DNA of 64,000 nucleotides from JBEKTW01 sp049515655 (GTDB taxonomy: Bacteria; Bacteroidota; Ignavibacteria; UBA10030; SZUA-254). The translations under genes and the position numbers were made by a program. The stretch lies in the NCBI GenBank assembly GCA_049515655.1, contig JBEKTW010000021.1, positions 5,437 to 69,436 of the forward strand, in the 5' to 3' direction. Below, piece by piece: positions 43,768 to 54,239 of the stretch (positions within the stretch are counted from its first letter, which is position 1; every line of letters begins with the position of its first letter). A model generated the notes under the pieces. That model was not told the origin of the DNA, did not search any database, and was given only the letters and a program-made list of their open reading frames with translations.

Positions 43768-46700
43768 ATGAATCGTCTCTTATCCGGCACGTTCCTTTTT
43801 CTTCTTGTATCATTCGTTGCATTTGCAGACTCAGGCGGTGTGCTCATACGCGAGCAGGCTGCCTACGATGTAAAGTTCTACTATCTCAACCTGAAAATAG
43901 ATCCCTCGACAAGATCCATTTCCGGATTTGCAGGGGTCAGGGCGGTGACGCAGGATACGCTCAGTCAGTTCGTCCTCGACCTGAATTCAAATTTCATCGT
44001 CGATTCAATGAAATGGAAAAGCACCAACGATACTGGACTGTCGTTTCAGCGTATAGGCGGCAGGATATGGGCGGTTCTCCCTCACACAGTCGGTGCAGGG
44101 GACACGGTCGTGGTTGAAACGTACTATCACGGCCAGCCCAAAGTGTCGACAGATCCACCGTGGGATGACGGCTTTGTATGGTCGACAAGTGCCGGGGCAA
44201 AGCCGTGGGACGGGGTTGCTTGTGAAATGGAAGGGGGAGATGCCTGGTGGCCGTGCAAAGACCATCCCTCCGATGAACCCGATTCAGTTTCATTAAGTTT
44301 CAGAGTGCCTTCGGACCTGGTCTGTGTCTCTAATGGCAAGCTTGTCGACACCGTCAGCAACCTTGACGGCACGAAAACCTATAAGTGGTTTGTCTCGACT
44401 CCGATCAATAATTATGACGTGACATTTTACCTTGGAGACTATGTACGAATACCGGTGAGCTATACCAGTGTGACGGGGGATACTGTTCCATCCGAATACT
44501 GGTTCCTTACGGGGTCAGTAGATACTGCCAGGGCCTACATCCCATTGTTCTTGAGAGACGTGAGGTTTCTCGAGGAGAAATGCGGTCCGTTTCCGTTCAG
44601 AGCCGATAAATACGGGATCGCGGAGGCGCCGTACTGGGGAATGGAGCACCAGACCATCATCGCTTATGGGAACAATTTCCATTTTAACTCGTACGGCTTC
44701 GATTACATTCATCTTCACGAGTTCGCCCATGAATGGTGGGGAAATCTCGTCACGGCAAAAGACTGGAGCGATGTGTGGATCCACGAAGGCCTTGCCACGT
44801 ACATGGAAGCCCTGTATGCCGAGTACCTGCACGGCGCACAATCGTACAGAAATTACATGGCCGGGTTGACCTATTTCTCCAACTCGCAGCCAGTTGCCCC
44901 ACGTGCGGCCCTGACGGCCTCTCAGGCTTTCAGTACCAATGATGTGTACTACAAGGCCGCATGGATAGTGCACACACTCAGGTATCTGCTGGGCGATTCG
45001 ACGTTTTTCACGCTTCTCCACCGGTGGGCATATCCCGATACCGCAATGGAACGTGTGACAGACGGCAGACAATGCCGGCTGGCTACGACGGATGATTTCC
45101 TTCAGATTGCCGAGGAAGTGTCGGGGACGACGCTGGACTGGTTTTTTGAGGCCTATTTCCGTCAAGCGGCACTTCCCATGCTCCATTCGGGAATCATCAA
45201 CGATACACTCTATTTGAGATGGACGGTTCAAAACGATATCCCCTTCCCTATGCCGGTGGAAGTGAATATGGGCGGGACGATAGTCAGGGTGAATATTTCT
45301 GATGGCTCCGGCAAAATTGCGATTCCGGCCGGCGTCACTCCTCAGGTCGACCCTAATAACCGGATACTGAAGAATACATCGAGCTTCCTGACGGGCTCTG
45401 TTGCGTACATCGATTTCCCCGGAGTGAATGTCGGGGCCACTGCAACCGACAGTGTGACAATAATGAATGAATCGGAAGGGACGCTGAATATCACTTCGGT
45501 TTCATCGGACTCTGCGGATTTTAGAATACTACCCCCGATGGCGACAGTGGGTCCTTGGACGAGTCAGAAGTTTTACATCGCATTCAGTCCGGCAGCCGTC
45601 AGGACGACATCCGGGTATGCGCTTTTCTCGTACAACAGCACCGACCCGCCATACCGCGTATTTTTGTCCGGTTCCGGCCTCATGCCGAGATCGACATTCA
45701 GTGTTTCGAAAGACTGGAATATCATATCCGTACCGCTCAAGCAAAACGATCCCCGGCGAAGTATGTTGTTTCCGACAGCAATTTCCACGGCCTATCTTTT
45801 CAACAGCGGTTCAGGTTATGTGTCGACGGACTCGCTGGAATCCGGACGGGGTTACTGGTTGAAGTTCGACAGCGACCAGAGTATCAGTCTTTCCGGGCTG
45901 CCTCGTTATGCGTTAGCGATTGACGTGAAAGCACGGTGGAACATAGTCGGTTCGATCTCGAAAGGGATTCCCTCATCCTCTGTCGTTTCTGTCGGCACAT
46001 CGATACGGTCTTCATTCTTTGGATACCATCACGGATACTTTATCGCTGATACGATCCAGCCGGGAAAAGGGTACTGGGTGAAAGTCACATCCGACGGACA
46101 ACTCTATGAGGACAGTTCTTTCTCCTCATCGATGCGGGCATCCGGCCTTTTCAAGGAAAATCCTGGTACCGACAGAATCATCATCCGGGACAACTCGGGA
46201 AATGAGCAGACTCTGTACTTCGGGAAGGTTTCCACCGACAAACCCGACGTGGGCGAGTATGAGATGCCGCCTGCAGCTCCTTCCGGCCTGTTTGATGCAC
46301 GGTTTGCGTCCAATCGCCTGTTCGAGGTTGTAGAGTACGGGCAGTTGAAAGAATTCCCGATTCTCATTTCGTCGGCTGCATATCCGATCACCATCAGGTG
46401 GGAACAACAATCTCCGCTCCAGGCAATGCTGAGAGTCGGAACAAAAGAGATTCCACTGACTGCAGACGGGGTCACATCGGTCGGAGACGCAAAGGCACAG
46501 ATTGCTCTGGTTGTCAACGGCATATCGGAGGTGCCGAAGGTTTTTGCGCTTGAGCAGAACTTCCCGAATCCCTTTAATCCCGTAACAATTGTCAATTATC
46601 AATTGCCGAGTGACAATTACGTTTCGCTCAAAATTTACAGCGTGCTCGGACAGGAAGTAATGACGCTCGTGAACGGAATGCAGGAAGCGGGATACAGATC

Positions 46701-46800
46701 GGTGAGCTTCGACGGAAGTAACCTGCCGAGCGGCGTATATTTCTACAGATTGACCGCCGGGAGTTTTTCAGCAATGAAGAAAATGCTCCTTTTGAAGTAA
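43768..46800 (+). CDS. Secreted M1-family metallopeptidase with T9SS sorting domain
   Basis: The 1010-residue protein has a signal peptide (about 1-20) and an M1 aminopeptidase core. The zinc site HEFAHEWWGN is near residue 316, with the downstream Glu ligand in WIHEGLATYMEALY, and a GMEHQT segment stands in for the GAMEN motif. Beyond about residue 500 come a beta-sandwich, an ASPM/HYDIN-like stretch and a repeated RGYWLKF/KGYWVKV region shared with the previous gene. It ends in a T9SS sorting domain (LEQNFPNPFN...GVYFYRL...KKMLLLK). It probably trims peptides outside the cell. Confidence 0.92.
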   Translation: MNRLLSGTFLFLLVSFVAFADSGGVLIREQAAYDVKFYYLNLKIDPSTRSISGFAGVRAVTQDTLSQFVLDLNSNFIVDSMKWKSTNDTGLSFQRIGGRIWAVLPHTVGAGDTVVVETYYHGQPKVSTDPPWDDGFVWSTSAGAKPWDGVACEMEGGDAWWPCKDHPSDEPDSVSLSFRVPSDLVCVSNGKLVDTVSNLDGTKTYKWFVSTPINNYDVTFYLGDYVRIPVSYTSVTGDTVPSEYWFLTGSVDTARAYIPLFLRDVRFLEEKCGPFPFRADKYGIAEAPYWGMEHQTIIAYGNNFHFNSYGFDYIHLHEFAHEWWGNLVTAKDWSDVWIHEGLATYMEALYAEYLHGAQSYRNYMAGLTYFSNSQPVAPRAALTASQAFSTNDVYYKAAWIVHTLRYLLGDSTFFTLLHRWAYPDTAMERVTDGRQCRLATTDDFLQIAEEVSGTTLDWFFEAYFRQAALPMLHSGIINDTLYLRWTVQNDIPFPMPVEVNMGGTIVRVNISDGSGKIAIPAGVTPQVDPNNRILKNTSSFLTGSVAYIDFPGVNVGATATDSVTIMNESEGTLNITSVSSDSADFRILPPMATVGPWTSQKFYIAFSPAAVRTTSGYALFSYNSTDPPYRVFLSGSGLMPRSTFSVSKDWNIISVPLKQNDPRRSMLFPTAISTAYLFNSGSGYVSTDSLESGRGYWLKFDSDQSISLSGLPRYALAIDVKARWNIVGSISKGIPSSSVVSVGTSIRSSFFGYHHGYFIADTIQPGKGYWVKVTSDGQLYEDSSFSSSMRASGLFKENPGTDRIIIRDNSGNEQTLYFGKVSTDKPDVGEYEMPPAAPSGLFDARFASNRLFEVVEYGQLKEFPILISSAAYPITIRWEQQSPLQAMLRVGTKEIPLTADGVTSVGDAKAQIALVVNGISEVPKVFALEQNFPNPFNPVTIVNYQLPSDNYVSLKIYSVLGQEVMTLVNGMQEAGYRSVSFDGSNLPSGVYFYRLTAGSFSAMKKMLLLK

Positions 46801-46802
46801 TA

Positions 46803-49800
46803 TTGTGCCCAGTCGTGTTCGTGCCCCAAGATCTTGTCACCCCGCAACGACGTAACAACTGCTTAGTATTTGCTGCCCATTTGGTGTCAGCAGTACTGTT
46901 CCCATTCATTCTCCTTGCACAGCCGCCCGACATCAGATTTGAGCACATCTCTACTGAGCATGGCCTATCTCATAGTTCTGTCACTGGAATTATCCAAGAC
47001 AGGCGGGGATTTATCTGGGTAAGTACCGGCGACGGGCTTAATCGGTACGACGGGTATTCTTGCAGGGTTTTCAGACATGATCCAGCGGACACGACGTCCC
47101 TTTCCGTCAATTGGACAAGCTCAATCCTCGAAGATGAGAACGGCATTATCTGGTTGGGCACGAACGGCGGCGGACTGGTTCGATTCGATCCCTCAACGGA
47201 AAAATTTGAACAATTCCGGCATGACTCCACAGACGCTCATTCCCTCAGCACGGACTTTGTCACTGTCGAATTTGAAGACCATGAGGGAATGCTATGGTTA
47301 GCAACCCAAAATGGGTTGAACGTTTTCGACAGGAAAACCGGGAAAACGGTACATTACTTCCACGAAACTGCCGATCCACACAGTATCAGTTCGAACTGGG
47401 TGACCTGTCTGACATTGATGAGAGATGGCGCAGTGTGGGCTGGAACAATAGATGCACTAAACGTTTTCGAACCGGCCACAAAAACGTTCACGCGATTTCT
47501 CCCGGACCCCAAGAGTCACAGGAGTCTAAGCAGCGGCAACATCAATGCAATCTACGAAGATAGATCCGGCACCGTCTGGATAGCAACATACGGAGGAGGA
47601 CTCGACAGACTCAACCGTGCAACCGGCACTTTCAGACACTACAGACATCATTCCAGCAACCCGAATAGCCTCGCGAACGATATTGTCTATACCATCTTCG
47701 AAGATGATGCCGGGTACCTGTGGCTCGGGACACGAGACGGCTTGGATGTTTTCGATAAGAACACAGAGACATTCCACCATTTCCGCAACGAACCCAAAAA
47801 CCCAACGAGTCTGAGCAACAACAACGTTAGCGCGATCTATCGTGACAGGTCGGGCACAATTTGGGTCGGTACGTATGGGGGGGGCATTAATAAAGTTATA
47901 ACTGAGAGGAAGAAATTCAAGCATTACAAGAATATTCCCGGTGACCGCAATAGTCTGAGCAATGATTTTGTATTTCCTATCGTCGAGGACCGACATGGCT
48001 TCATTTGGATTGGCACGCTGGGTGGCGGGTTAACAAAATTCGACCGAGCCAGGCAGCAATTCACACATTACATCAACAAGACCGGAGATCAATTCAGCAT
48101 CAGCCACAACGACGTGAGGGCAATTTGTGAAGACTCGACCGGTGTGTTGTGGATCGGAACGCACGGTGGCGGGTTGAACAGGTTTAATCCGCGGACACAA
48201 CGTTTTACTCGTTTCCGGCATTCTGTTTCCTCAGCTACAAGCCTCAGCAACGATTTCATTCTATCATTATCTCTTGACAAAGGCGGGGCGCTTTGGATCG
48301 GCACTGCAGAAGCCGGACTGGAGAAATTCGACCCATCGACTGGAGTATTTACCCATCATCCGCATGATCCATCGAACCTGAACAGCATAAGCGACATGAG
48401 AATCAATTTGATTTACCGGGATAGGTCGGGCATATTATGGGTGGGAACCCACGACGGCGGTTTGGACAGGTTCGACCCGACGACCTCAAAAGTTACAAGT
48501 TTCAAGAATGAACCGTCAAATCCTCATAGTCTGAGTAACAACGACGTCAGGAGTGTTTATGAGGATGCATCCGGCACACTGTGGGTCGGAACATTTGGGG
48601 GGGGACTCAACAAATTCAGTCGTACTGCTCAGCACTTTGTCCACGTATCAGAAACTGACGGATTGCCCAGTAATGAGGTGTATGGTATTCTGGAAGACGA
48701 GCAGGGACACCTCTGGGTAAGTACCAACAAGGGCATTGCACGGTACGATCCGCGTGCAAATCTTTTTCGGAACTACACTGTGGCTGACGGTTTACAGAGC
48801 GACGAATTCAATTCCAATTCCTGCACCCGCACGAGAGACGGAACGATGCTTTTCGGGGGTGTGAACGGTTTCAATGTTTTCCATCCATTGGAATTGAAAG
48901 ATAACCCACATGTTCCGGCGGTTGTTCTTACTGATTTCAAAGTGTTCGGAAAACCTGTTAAACTGGATACGGCGATTTCGGAGATTCGTCACATCACGCT
49001 GCAATACTGGGAAGACCTCATTTCCTTTGAATTTGCGGCACTCGATTATATCGATCCATTGAGGAACCGGTATGCTCACAAACTCGATGGGTTTGACCGC
49101 GAGTGGATCGACAATGGGACAAGGCGCTATATCAATTACACTCATCTTGACCCTGGAGAGTACGTGCTTCGTGTAAAAGGGTCGAACAATGACGGTGTTT
49201 GGAACGATGTGGGGTGTTCAGTCAGGATTACTATCGAGCCGCCGTTCTGGCAGCGATGGTGGTTCGGCACGCTGGTCGTTGTTCTTTTCATCGTCTCTGT
49301 CGGCGGTGTAGTTCGGTACGTTTCCACACGAAAGCTCCAACGACAAGTCCGACAGCTTGAAAAGCAACGAGCCCTGCAATGCGAACGCGACCGTATTTCC
49401 AGGGATCTGCACGACCATGTTGGAGCTCAGTTAGCGAATGTCATTACCGGTCTGAATATCGTGCGGAAGTATACCAAGACTGTCGACTCGAAAACAAAAC
49501 GGTTGCTCAATTCTCTTGAAATCGATGCTCGCCTTATGATGAGCCAGCTTCGTGAAACAATCTGGGCTCTCAATTCAAGCGCAATGGAACTCACAAAATT
49601 CACAGCAGAGCTTGAACGCTATGCAAAGAGCCAGCTGAAGTATCATCGAATGACAAAGATCCACTTCGCTGCCCAGGTCGACGCCTCGCACACTCTCTCT
49701 CCTGCCCACGCGCTGAACTTATTCCGCATTGCCCAAGAAGCATTGACAAACAGCTTTAGGCATGCCAAGGCCAAGAATATTTCTATTTCCCTCTCGGTGA

Positions 49801-50012
49801 CATCATCAAAGTATTTGCTGCTTACCATTTTCGACGACGGCAAAGGATTTGAGAAGACAGCTTGCGATGAACAAATGGGGCATGGATTAGCAAACATGGA
49901 ACAGCGCACCGCCGATCTTGGCGGCGTATTCAGGTGTGAATCGGCCCCATCGCACGGAACAACCATTGAGGTGCAGATTCCTCTTCTGGACGACAAGAAT
50001 AATAACGCATGA
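46803..50012 (+). CDS. Two-component propeller histidine kinase (HisKA_3)
   Basis: The 1069-residue sensor begins at TTG 46803, just after the previous stop, with an N-terminal hydrophobic signal. About twelve Reg_prop repeats (IWVGTYGGGINK, LWIGTHGGGLNR types) form two seven-bladed propellers outside the cell. A Y_Y_Y domain (about 745-820), one membrane helix (WWFGTLVVVLFIVSVGGVVRY) and a cytoplasmic HisKA_3 domain follow (CERDRISRDLHDHVGAQLANV, His near 870). A HATPase domain ends the protein (FRIAQEALTNSFRHAKAKNI, DDGKGFE, GHGLANMEQR). Unlike many Bacteroidota propeller sensors it has no receiver domain; its partner is the next gene. Confidence 0.92.
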   Translation: MCPVVFVPQDLVTPQRRNNCLVFAAHLVSAVLFPFILLAQPPDIRFEHISTEHGLSHSSVTGIIQDRRGFIWVSTGDGLNRYDGYSCRVFRHDPADTTSLSVNWTSSILEDENGIIWLGTNGGGLVRFDPSTEKFEQFRHDSTDAHSLSTDFVTVEFEDHEGMLWLATQNGLNVFDRKTGKTVHYFHETADPHSISSNWVTCLTLMRDGAVWAGTIDALNVFEPATKTFTRFLPDPKSHRSLSSGNINAIYEDRSGTVWIATYGGGLDRLNRATGTFRHYRHHSSNPNSLANDIVYTIFEDDAGYLWLGTRDGLDVFDKNTETFHHFRNEPKNPTSLSNNNVSAIYRDRSGTIWVGTYGGGINKVITERKKFKHYKNIPGDRNSLSNDFVFPIVEDRHGFIWIGTLGGGLTKFDRARQQFTHYINKTGDQFSISHNDVRAICEDSTGVLWIGTHGGGLNRFNPRTQRFTRFRHSVSSATSLSNDFILSLSLDKGGALWIGTAEAGLEKFDPSTGVFTHHPHDPSNLNSISDMRINLIYRDRSGILWVGTHDGGLDRFDPTTSKVTSFKNEPSNPHSLSNNDVRSVYEDASGTLWVGTFGGGLNKFSRTAQHFVHVSETDGLPSNEVYGILEDEQGHLWVSTNKGIARYDPRANLFRNYTVADGLQSDEFNSNSCTRTRDGTMLFGGVNGFNVFHPLELKDNPHVPAVVLTDFKVFGKPVKLDTAISEIRHITLQYWEDLISFEFAALDYIDPLRNRYAHKLDGFDREWIDNGTRRYINYTHLDPGEYVLRVKGSNNDGVWNDVGCSVRITIEPPFWQRWWFGTLVVVLFIVSVGGVVRYVSTRKLQRQVRQLEKQRALQCERDRISRDLHDHVGAQLANVITGLNIVRKYTKTVDSKTKRLLNSLEIDARLMMSQLRETIWALNSSAMELTKFTAELERYAKSQLKYHRMTKIHFAAQVDASHTLSPAHALNLFRIAQEALTNSFRHAKAKNISISLSVTSSKYLLLTIFDDGKGFEKTACDEQMGHGLANMEQRTADLGGVFRCESAPSHGTTIEVQIPLLDDKNNNA

Positions 50013-50079
50013 GCATTCCGAGAAAATACCGCAAATGGGGGATTGCAATTCACAGACTAAGCGAATAACTTTTGTCAAC

Positions 50080-50763
50080 ATGAAGATACGGTGTGCCATA
50101 GTCGAAGATAACGCATCCTTCCGCAAGCGTTTTAGCGAACTGCTTTCTCTTTCGGAGGACATCAAACTCGTTGGCTCTTATGCAACCGGGGAAGCCGCCA
50201 TACACGGGGTGAAGAAACTGCCGCCCAGCAAAACACCTCATATCGTCTTAATGGATATCGAATTGCCTAAAATGTCGGGCATCGAGACAACGGAAGCAAT
50301 AAAAGAAATCTTTCCTGAAATCGAGATCATGATGCTAACAGTTTTTGAAGATGAAACCAAAATATTTGACTCCATCCGCGCCGGCGCTTCAGGATACTTT
50401 CTCAAAGATGATTCGACTGATGAAATTATTAACGCCGTCAAAGAGCTGTTTCGGGGGGGCGCCCCAATGTCGCAGGCGATTGCCCGCAAAGTTTTGTCAT
50501 TCATTCAGCACAAACCGACTTCCGGTGAGCAACAGAAGGGCGGCCAGTCTCAGTTGAATGAGCCGGCGCAATTCTCGTTGACCGACCGTGAAATTGAGCT
50601 ACTGCACGGATTGGTCGCGGGAGAAACGTACACCGCGCTAGCAAAGCGCCTGTTTATCAGCCCGCACACGGTCAGAACGCATATCAAGAACATCTACAAG
50701 AAACTGCACGTCCACTCGCGAGCAACCGCCGTCAGAACGGCAATCGAGCGTAATCTTATCTAG
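50080..50763 (+). CDS. NarL/LuxR-family response regulator
   Basis: The 227-residue regulator has a receiver domain with the acidic pair in IVEDN, phospho-acceptor Asp59 in VLMDIELPKMSG, and Lys in YFLKDDST. A LuxR-type helix-turn-helix closes it (LTDREIELLHGLVAGETYTALAKRLF, PHTVRTHIKNIYKKLHV). I start at ATG 50080; the frame is open into the kinase gene but adds no domain. It lies 67 nt after the HisKA_3 kinase, which is the classical partner type. Targets may include the flanking secreted-protein genes, which is a guess. Confidence 0.93.
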   Translation: MKIRCAIVEDNASFRKRFSELLSLSEDIKLVGSYATGEAAIHGVKKLPPSKTPHIVLMDIELPKMSGIETTEAIKEIFPEIEIMMLTVFEDETKIFDSIRAGASGYFLKDDSTDEIINAVKELFRGGAPMSQAIARKVLSFIQHKPTSGEQQKGGQSQLNEPAQFSLTDREIELLHGLVAGETYTALAKRLFISPHTVRTHIKNIYKKLHVHSRATAVRTAIERNLI

Positions 50764-50911
50764 TTCCATTCCGCTAACTCATCTCAGGGCATTGCCGCAA
50801 ACCTCAATATACCGCATTTGAGGTATTGACTCGGCTGCCAAAACGTGTAGATTTGGTTCTGAGAGAAACCAAGTTCTCATTGCCAAATTCAAACATTTTA
50901 GGGGAAAAACC

Positions 50912-53008
50912 ATGAAATTCAAAAAGGGTACCATTTTGTGTATTGCGAGTCTTTGCTTGTTCTTGTCATTGCGTGGGTCGAGTATTGCGCAGCCTGAGTG
51001 GAAATGGCAAAATCCTATACCCGCAGGCAACACCCTGGGAGCGGTGGCTTTCAAGGCCACTACGGGTGCGGCTGTTGGACAGGCCGGGACGATTCTCCAT
51101 AGTTTGGACACCGGGGCAACATGGGCGGTGCAGGCAAGCGGGACAAACCTCACGCTCTACGGCATTAATTTTGTCGATGCCAATACCGTAATCGCCGTAG
51201 GGGACAGCGGTGTCATTCTTAGGTCTTCGGACGGCGGATCCACGTGGAGCACTATTGCCAGCGGAACGACAAATGCACTCAAATCCGTTTCTTTTGGCAG
51301 TTCAACAGTCGGCGTGGCTGCAGGTGGGGGCGGAACGATCCTGCAAACGACTGACGGCGGCGCAACTTGGTCCGTGACACATTCAACTGGTGACGCCCTG
51401 TATGGTATTTTCATGGCAAACGCGACGACTGGCTTCGCCGTTGGAGGATGGAAAAACCTGTATGGTAGTGCCGGTGATATTTTGAAAACAACAGATGGAG
51501 GAGCGACATGGGCAAAACTGACGGTGTCATCGTTGACCGTTCCTCTCTATGCAGCTTATTTCAAAGATGCCAATTCGGGATTCGTCGTTGGGTACTATGG
51601 CAAGGTCATGAAAACAACGGATGGAGGCACCAATTGGGCGACCATTTCAGCCTTCTCTTCCGACGACCTCCATGCTGTGTCCTTCTGGGATGCAAACAAC
51701 GGATGCACCTCGGGCAACGAAGGAATCTTCCTTACAACAGACGGGGGCAGTAGTTGGTCAAAAAAGTCGAAAGTGACCAGCACGGGCATTTCTTTCCCGA
51801 CCTCAAGCGTTGGAATAAGCGTGGGAAACACCGGGACAATTCTCCGGTGCACAAACAGCGGCGTGACATGGACAGACATAGCTCATCGCGGACCGAACGA
51901 GCTGTTGACCTCGGTTTACTCATTTGACAACGACACTGCGGTGGCAGTCGGATACGGTGGCGGAATCTTCCGTACAACAAACAGCGGCTCGAGCTGGAAA
52001 CAAATCTACACGGGGAAGACGATACCACTCATGACCGTATCCTTTCTCAATAGTTCGGTTGGATTCGCAGCGGGAGCTTGGGGAACAATCGCCAAGACAA
52101 CCGATGGCGGCCTCTCGTGGGCATATACATTATTTGTCACGGGTGATTTCATTTATGCTGTCCACCTCATCGATGCGAACACCGCTGTGACACTGGGCGC
52201 AGATGGCATTTATCGAACAACAGACGGTGGAACAAACTGGTCAAAAGTGTCCGGAGTTAGCACTCAGTCAGTCTATTTCTTTGACGCAAACAATGGAGTG
52301 GCAATTGCAGGAAGCAAAAAGGTTCTTAAGACAACTAACGGCGGGGCGACCTGGGACTCGTTGAGTCGTGTAGCTCATAACCTCAACAGCGTTGCTTTCG
52401 GCAGCTCTCTCGTGGGTGCGATTGCAGCAGAGAATGAGATTGCACGCACGACCGACGGCGGAACGACATGGACCGCCTCGGTTGTTGACCTGCAGAAGAA
52501 TTTCATGTCCGTCTTCTTCAGCAATGCAAACAATGCGACTATTGTCGGATTCGCCGGCATCATCTACCGGACAACCGACGGCGGGGCGACGTGGGTACAA
52601 CAGACAAGCCCGACACACAATGACCTTTACTCGGTGTATTTCACGGACGTTAACAATGGAACAATCGTCGGAGACGGCGGAACGATTCTTCGCACAACTA
52701 ACGGCGGAGTAACGTGGGTAACGGATCAACGAACTGCGCCAAACCTATATACCTTGTCGCAGAACTATCCCAATCCGTTCAACCCTACAACAACGATAAG
52801 GTTCAGCGTGGATAAGCGCGAACAAGCGACGGTTATCGTTTATGACATCCTCGGTCGAGAAGTCGCCCGATTGTTCGACGGGATAGCTCAACCGGGACAC
52901 GATTATCAGGTGATAGTCAGTAGCCAAATGCTTAGCAGTGGCGTGTACTTTTACCGGATGGTGACATCCAGTCGTTCTGAAGTCAAAAGAATGGTGCTGA
53001 TGAAATAG
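50912..53008 (+). CDS. Secreted YCF48-type beta-propeller protein with T9SS domain
   Basis: The 698-residue protein has a signal peptide (about 1-26) and roughly fourteen BNR/YCF48-like repeats with the TTDGGATW or TTNGGVTW core, each about 40 residues, enough for two seven-bladed propellers. The last 85 residues are a T9SS sorting domain (LSQNYPNPFNPTTTIRFSV...SSGVYFYRM...VKRMVLMK), but of a more diverged type than the two genes at 39879 and 43768. Such proteins are common on the surface of FCB bacteria; the ligand is unknown. Confidence 0.88.
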   Translation: MKFKKGTILCIASLCLFLSLRGSSIAQPEWKWQNPIPAGNTLGAVAFKATTGAAVGQAGTILHSLDTGATWAVQASGTNLTLYGINFVDANTVIAVGDSGVILRSSDGGSTWSTIASGTTNALKSVSFGSSTVGVAAGGGGTILQTTDGGATWSVTHSTGDALYGIFMANATTGFAVGGWKNLYGSAGDILKTTDGGATWAKLTVSSLTVPLYAAYFKDANSGFVVGYYGKVMKTTDGGTNWATISAFSSDDLHAVSFWDANNGCTSGNEGIFLTTDGGSSWSKKSKVTSTGISFPTSSVGISVGNTGTILRCTNSGVTWTDIAHRGPNELLTSVYSFDNDTAVAVGYGGGIFRTTNSGSSWKQIYTGKTIPLMTVSFLNSSVGFAAGAWGTIAKTTDGGLSWAYTLFVTGDFIYAVHLIDANTAVTLGADGIYRTTDGGTNWSKVSGVSTQSVYFFDANNGVAIAGSKKVLKTTNGGATWDSLSRVAHNLNSVAFGSSLVGAIAAENEIARTTDGGTTWTASVVDLQKNFMSVFFSNANNATIVGFAGIIYRTTDGGATWVQQTSPTHNDLYSVYFTDVNNGTIVGDGGTILRTTNGGVTWVTDQRTAPNLYTLSQNYPNPFNPTTTIRFSVDKREQATVIVYDILGREVARLFDGIAQPGHDYQVIVSSQMLSSGVYFYRMVTSSRSEVKRMVLMK

Positions 53009-53018
53009 CAAGCCGCGT

Positions 53019-54197
53019 TCACGCCAGGCCCGACAGCGCCCCGCGCAATGCTTTGGCGGTTTCCTCAATATGCTGTTCCTGAACAATGAGGGGGGGCAGG
53101 AATCGTAGAACGGTCTGGTCGGTGCCGTTGATCAGAATTCCTTTCTCGCGCATTGCGACGACAACGGGCTCGGCGTCCCGGTCGAGTTCCATTCCCAGCA
53201 TCAAGCCGAATCCGCGCACTTCTTTCACAACGGAAGAAAACTCTTTCTTCAGTTGAAGGAGCTTGGATTTCAGCGATTGACCCATGACCTCAGCCTGTTG
53301 TATCAACCCCTTCTCCAGAATCTCCTGAAGCACGGCGACACCGGCGGCACACGCGACCGGGTTACCTCCGAATGTCGTGCCGTGGAGGCCGGGTTCTAGC
53401 ACCGCCGCGACTTTTTCATTTCCGAGGATCGCTCCCAGCGGAAGTCCGCCGCCGATCGGTTTAGCGACCACGACAATGTCCGGCTGAATGTTAAAATGCT
53501 GGAAGCCGAAAAACTTTCCGGTGCGTCCGATGCCGGATTGAATCTCATCGGCAACGACGAGAAAATCGAATTTCGATTTCAGGTTTCTGATCTCATTAAC
53601 GAATTCCGGAGTCACGGGGCGAATTCCCCCCTCGCCCTGTATAAATTCCAGGACGACACCGAGTGTGTGCTCATTCACCGAGCGACGAAGCTCGTCGATA
53701 TCATTAAAGGTAACGGTGCGAAACCCGTCAAGGAATGGTTCAAACCCGTTCCGGTATTTTGGCCGGTCCATCATCGACAGAGCGCCCATGGTTCGCCCGT
53801 GAAATGCATTCGTGAACGAAACGATCTCGCGTCTACCTCTCGTTGAACCCCATTTCCGGCAAACCTTGATGGCTCCTTCAATTGCTTCCGTACCGCTGTT
53901 GGAAAAGAAGACCTTTGAGAAGCCGGACTGTGTCACGAGTAATTCACCCAATTGGAGCTGGGGCTCCTGCAGGTAATAATTGGAGACGTGCAGATATCTG
54001 CGCGCTTGTTCCTCAATTGCCCGGAGAACCCGCGGATGCGCGTATCCCAGCGCATTTACTGCAAGACCCGAAAACATATCGAGATAATGTTTCCCGTCCT
54101 TCGAAAAGAGGTACATTCCCTCCCCCCGGTCGATTTCGAGCGGAATTCTTTTATAGGTGTGGAAGAAATAGGTCGATTCACGATCCATGGCTTTCAT
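53019..54197 (-). CDS. argD: Acetylornithine aminotransferase
   Basis: The 392-residue PLP enzyme makes N-acetylornithine (class III aminotransferase). Visible marks are LDMFSGLAVNALGYAHP, FSNSGTEAIEGAIK (phosphate-binding), FHGRTMGALS, the ADEIQSGIGRTGKFFG strand with the cofactor Asp, and AKPIGGGLPLGAI with the Schiff-base Lys. I start at ATG 54197, since the longer frame adds a Cys-rich leader without support. It is divergent from argC across a 277-nt gap that holds a likely ArgR site and a dispersed repeat. Related GabT/RocD enzymes are less likely in this arg context. Confidence 0.92.
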   Translation of the reverse strand: MKAMDRESTYFFHTYKRIPLEIDRGEGMYLFSKDGKHYLDMFSGLAVNALGYAHPRVLRAIEEQARRYLHVSNYYLQEPQLQLGELLVTQSGFSKVFFSNSGTEAIEGAIKVCRKWGSTRGRREIVSFTNAFHGRTMGALSMMDRPKYRNGFEPFLDGFRTVTFNDIDELRRSVNEHTLGVVLEFIQGEGGIRPVTPEFVNEIRNLKSKFDFLVVADEIQSGIGRTGKFFGFQHFNIQPDIVVVAKPIGGGLPLGAILGNEKVAAVLEPGLHGTTFGGNPVACAAGVAVLQEILEKGLIQQAEVMGQSLKSKLLQLKKEFSSVVKEVRGFGLMLGMELDRDAEPVVVAMREKGILINGTDQTVLRFLPPLIVQEQHIEETAKALRGALSGLA

Positions 54198-54239
54198 AGG
54201 GCAGCTCTCGCAATACTGGAAAAATGTTCGAAAAAGGAC

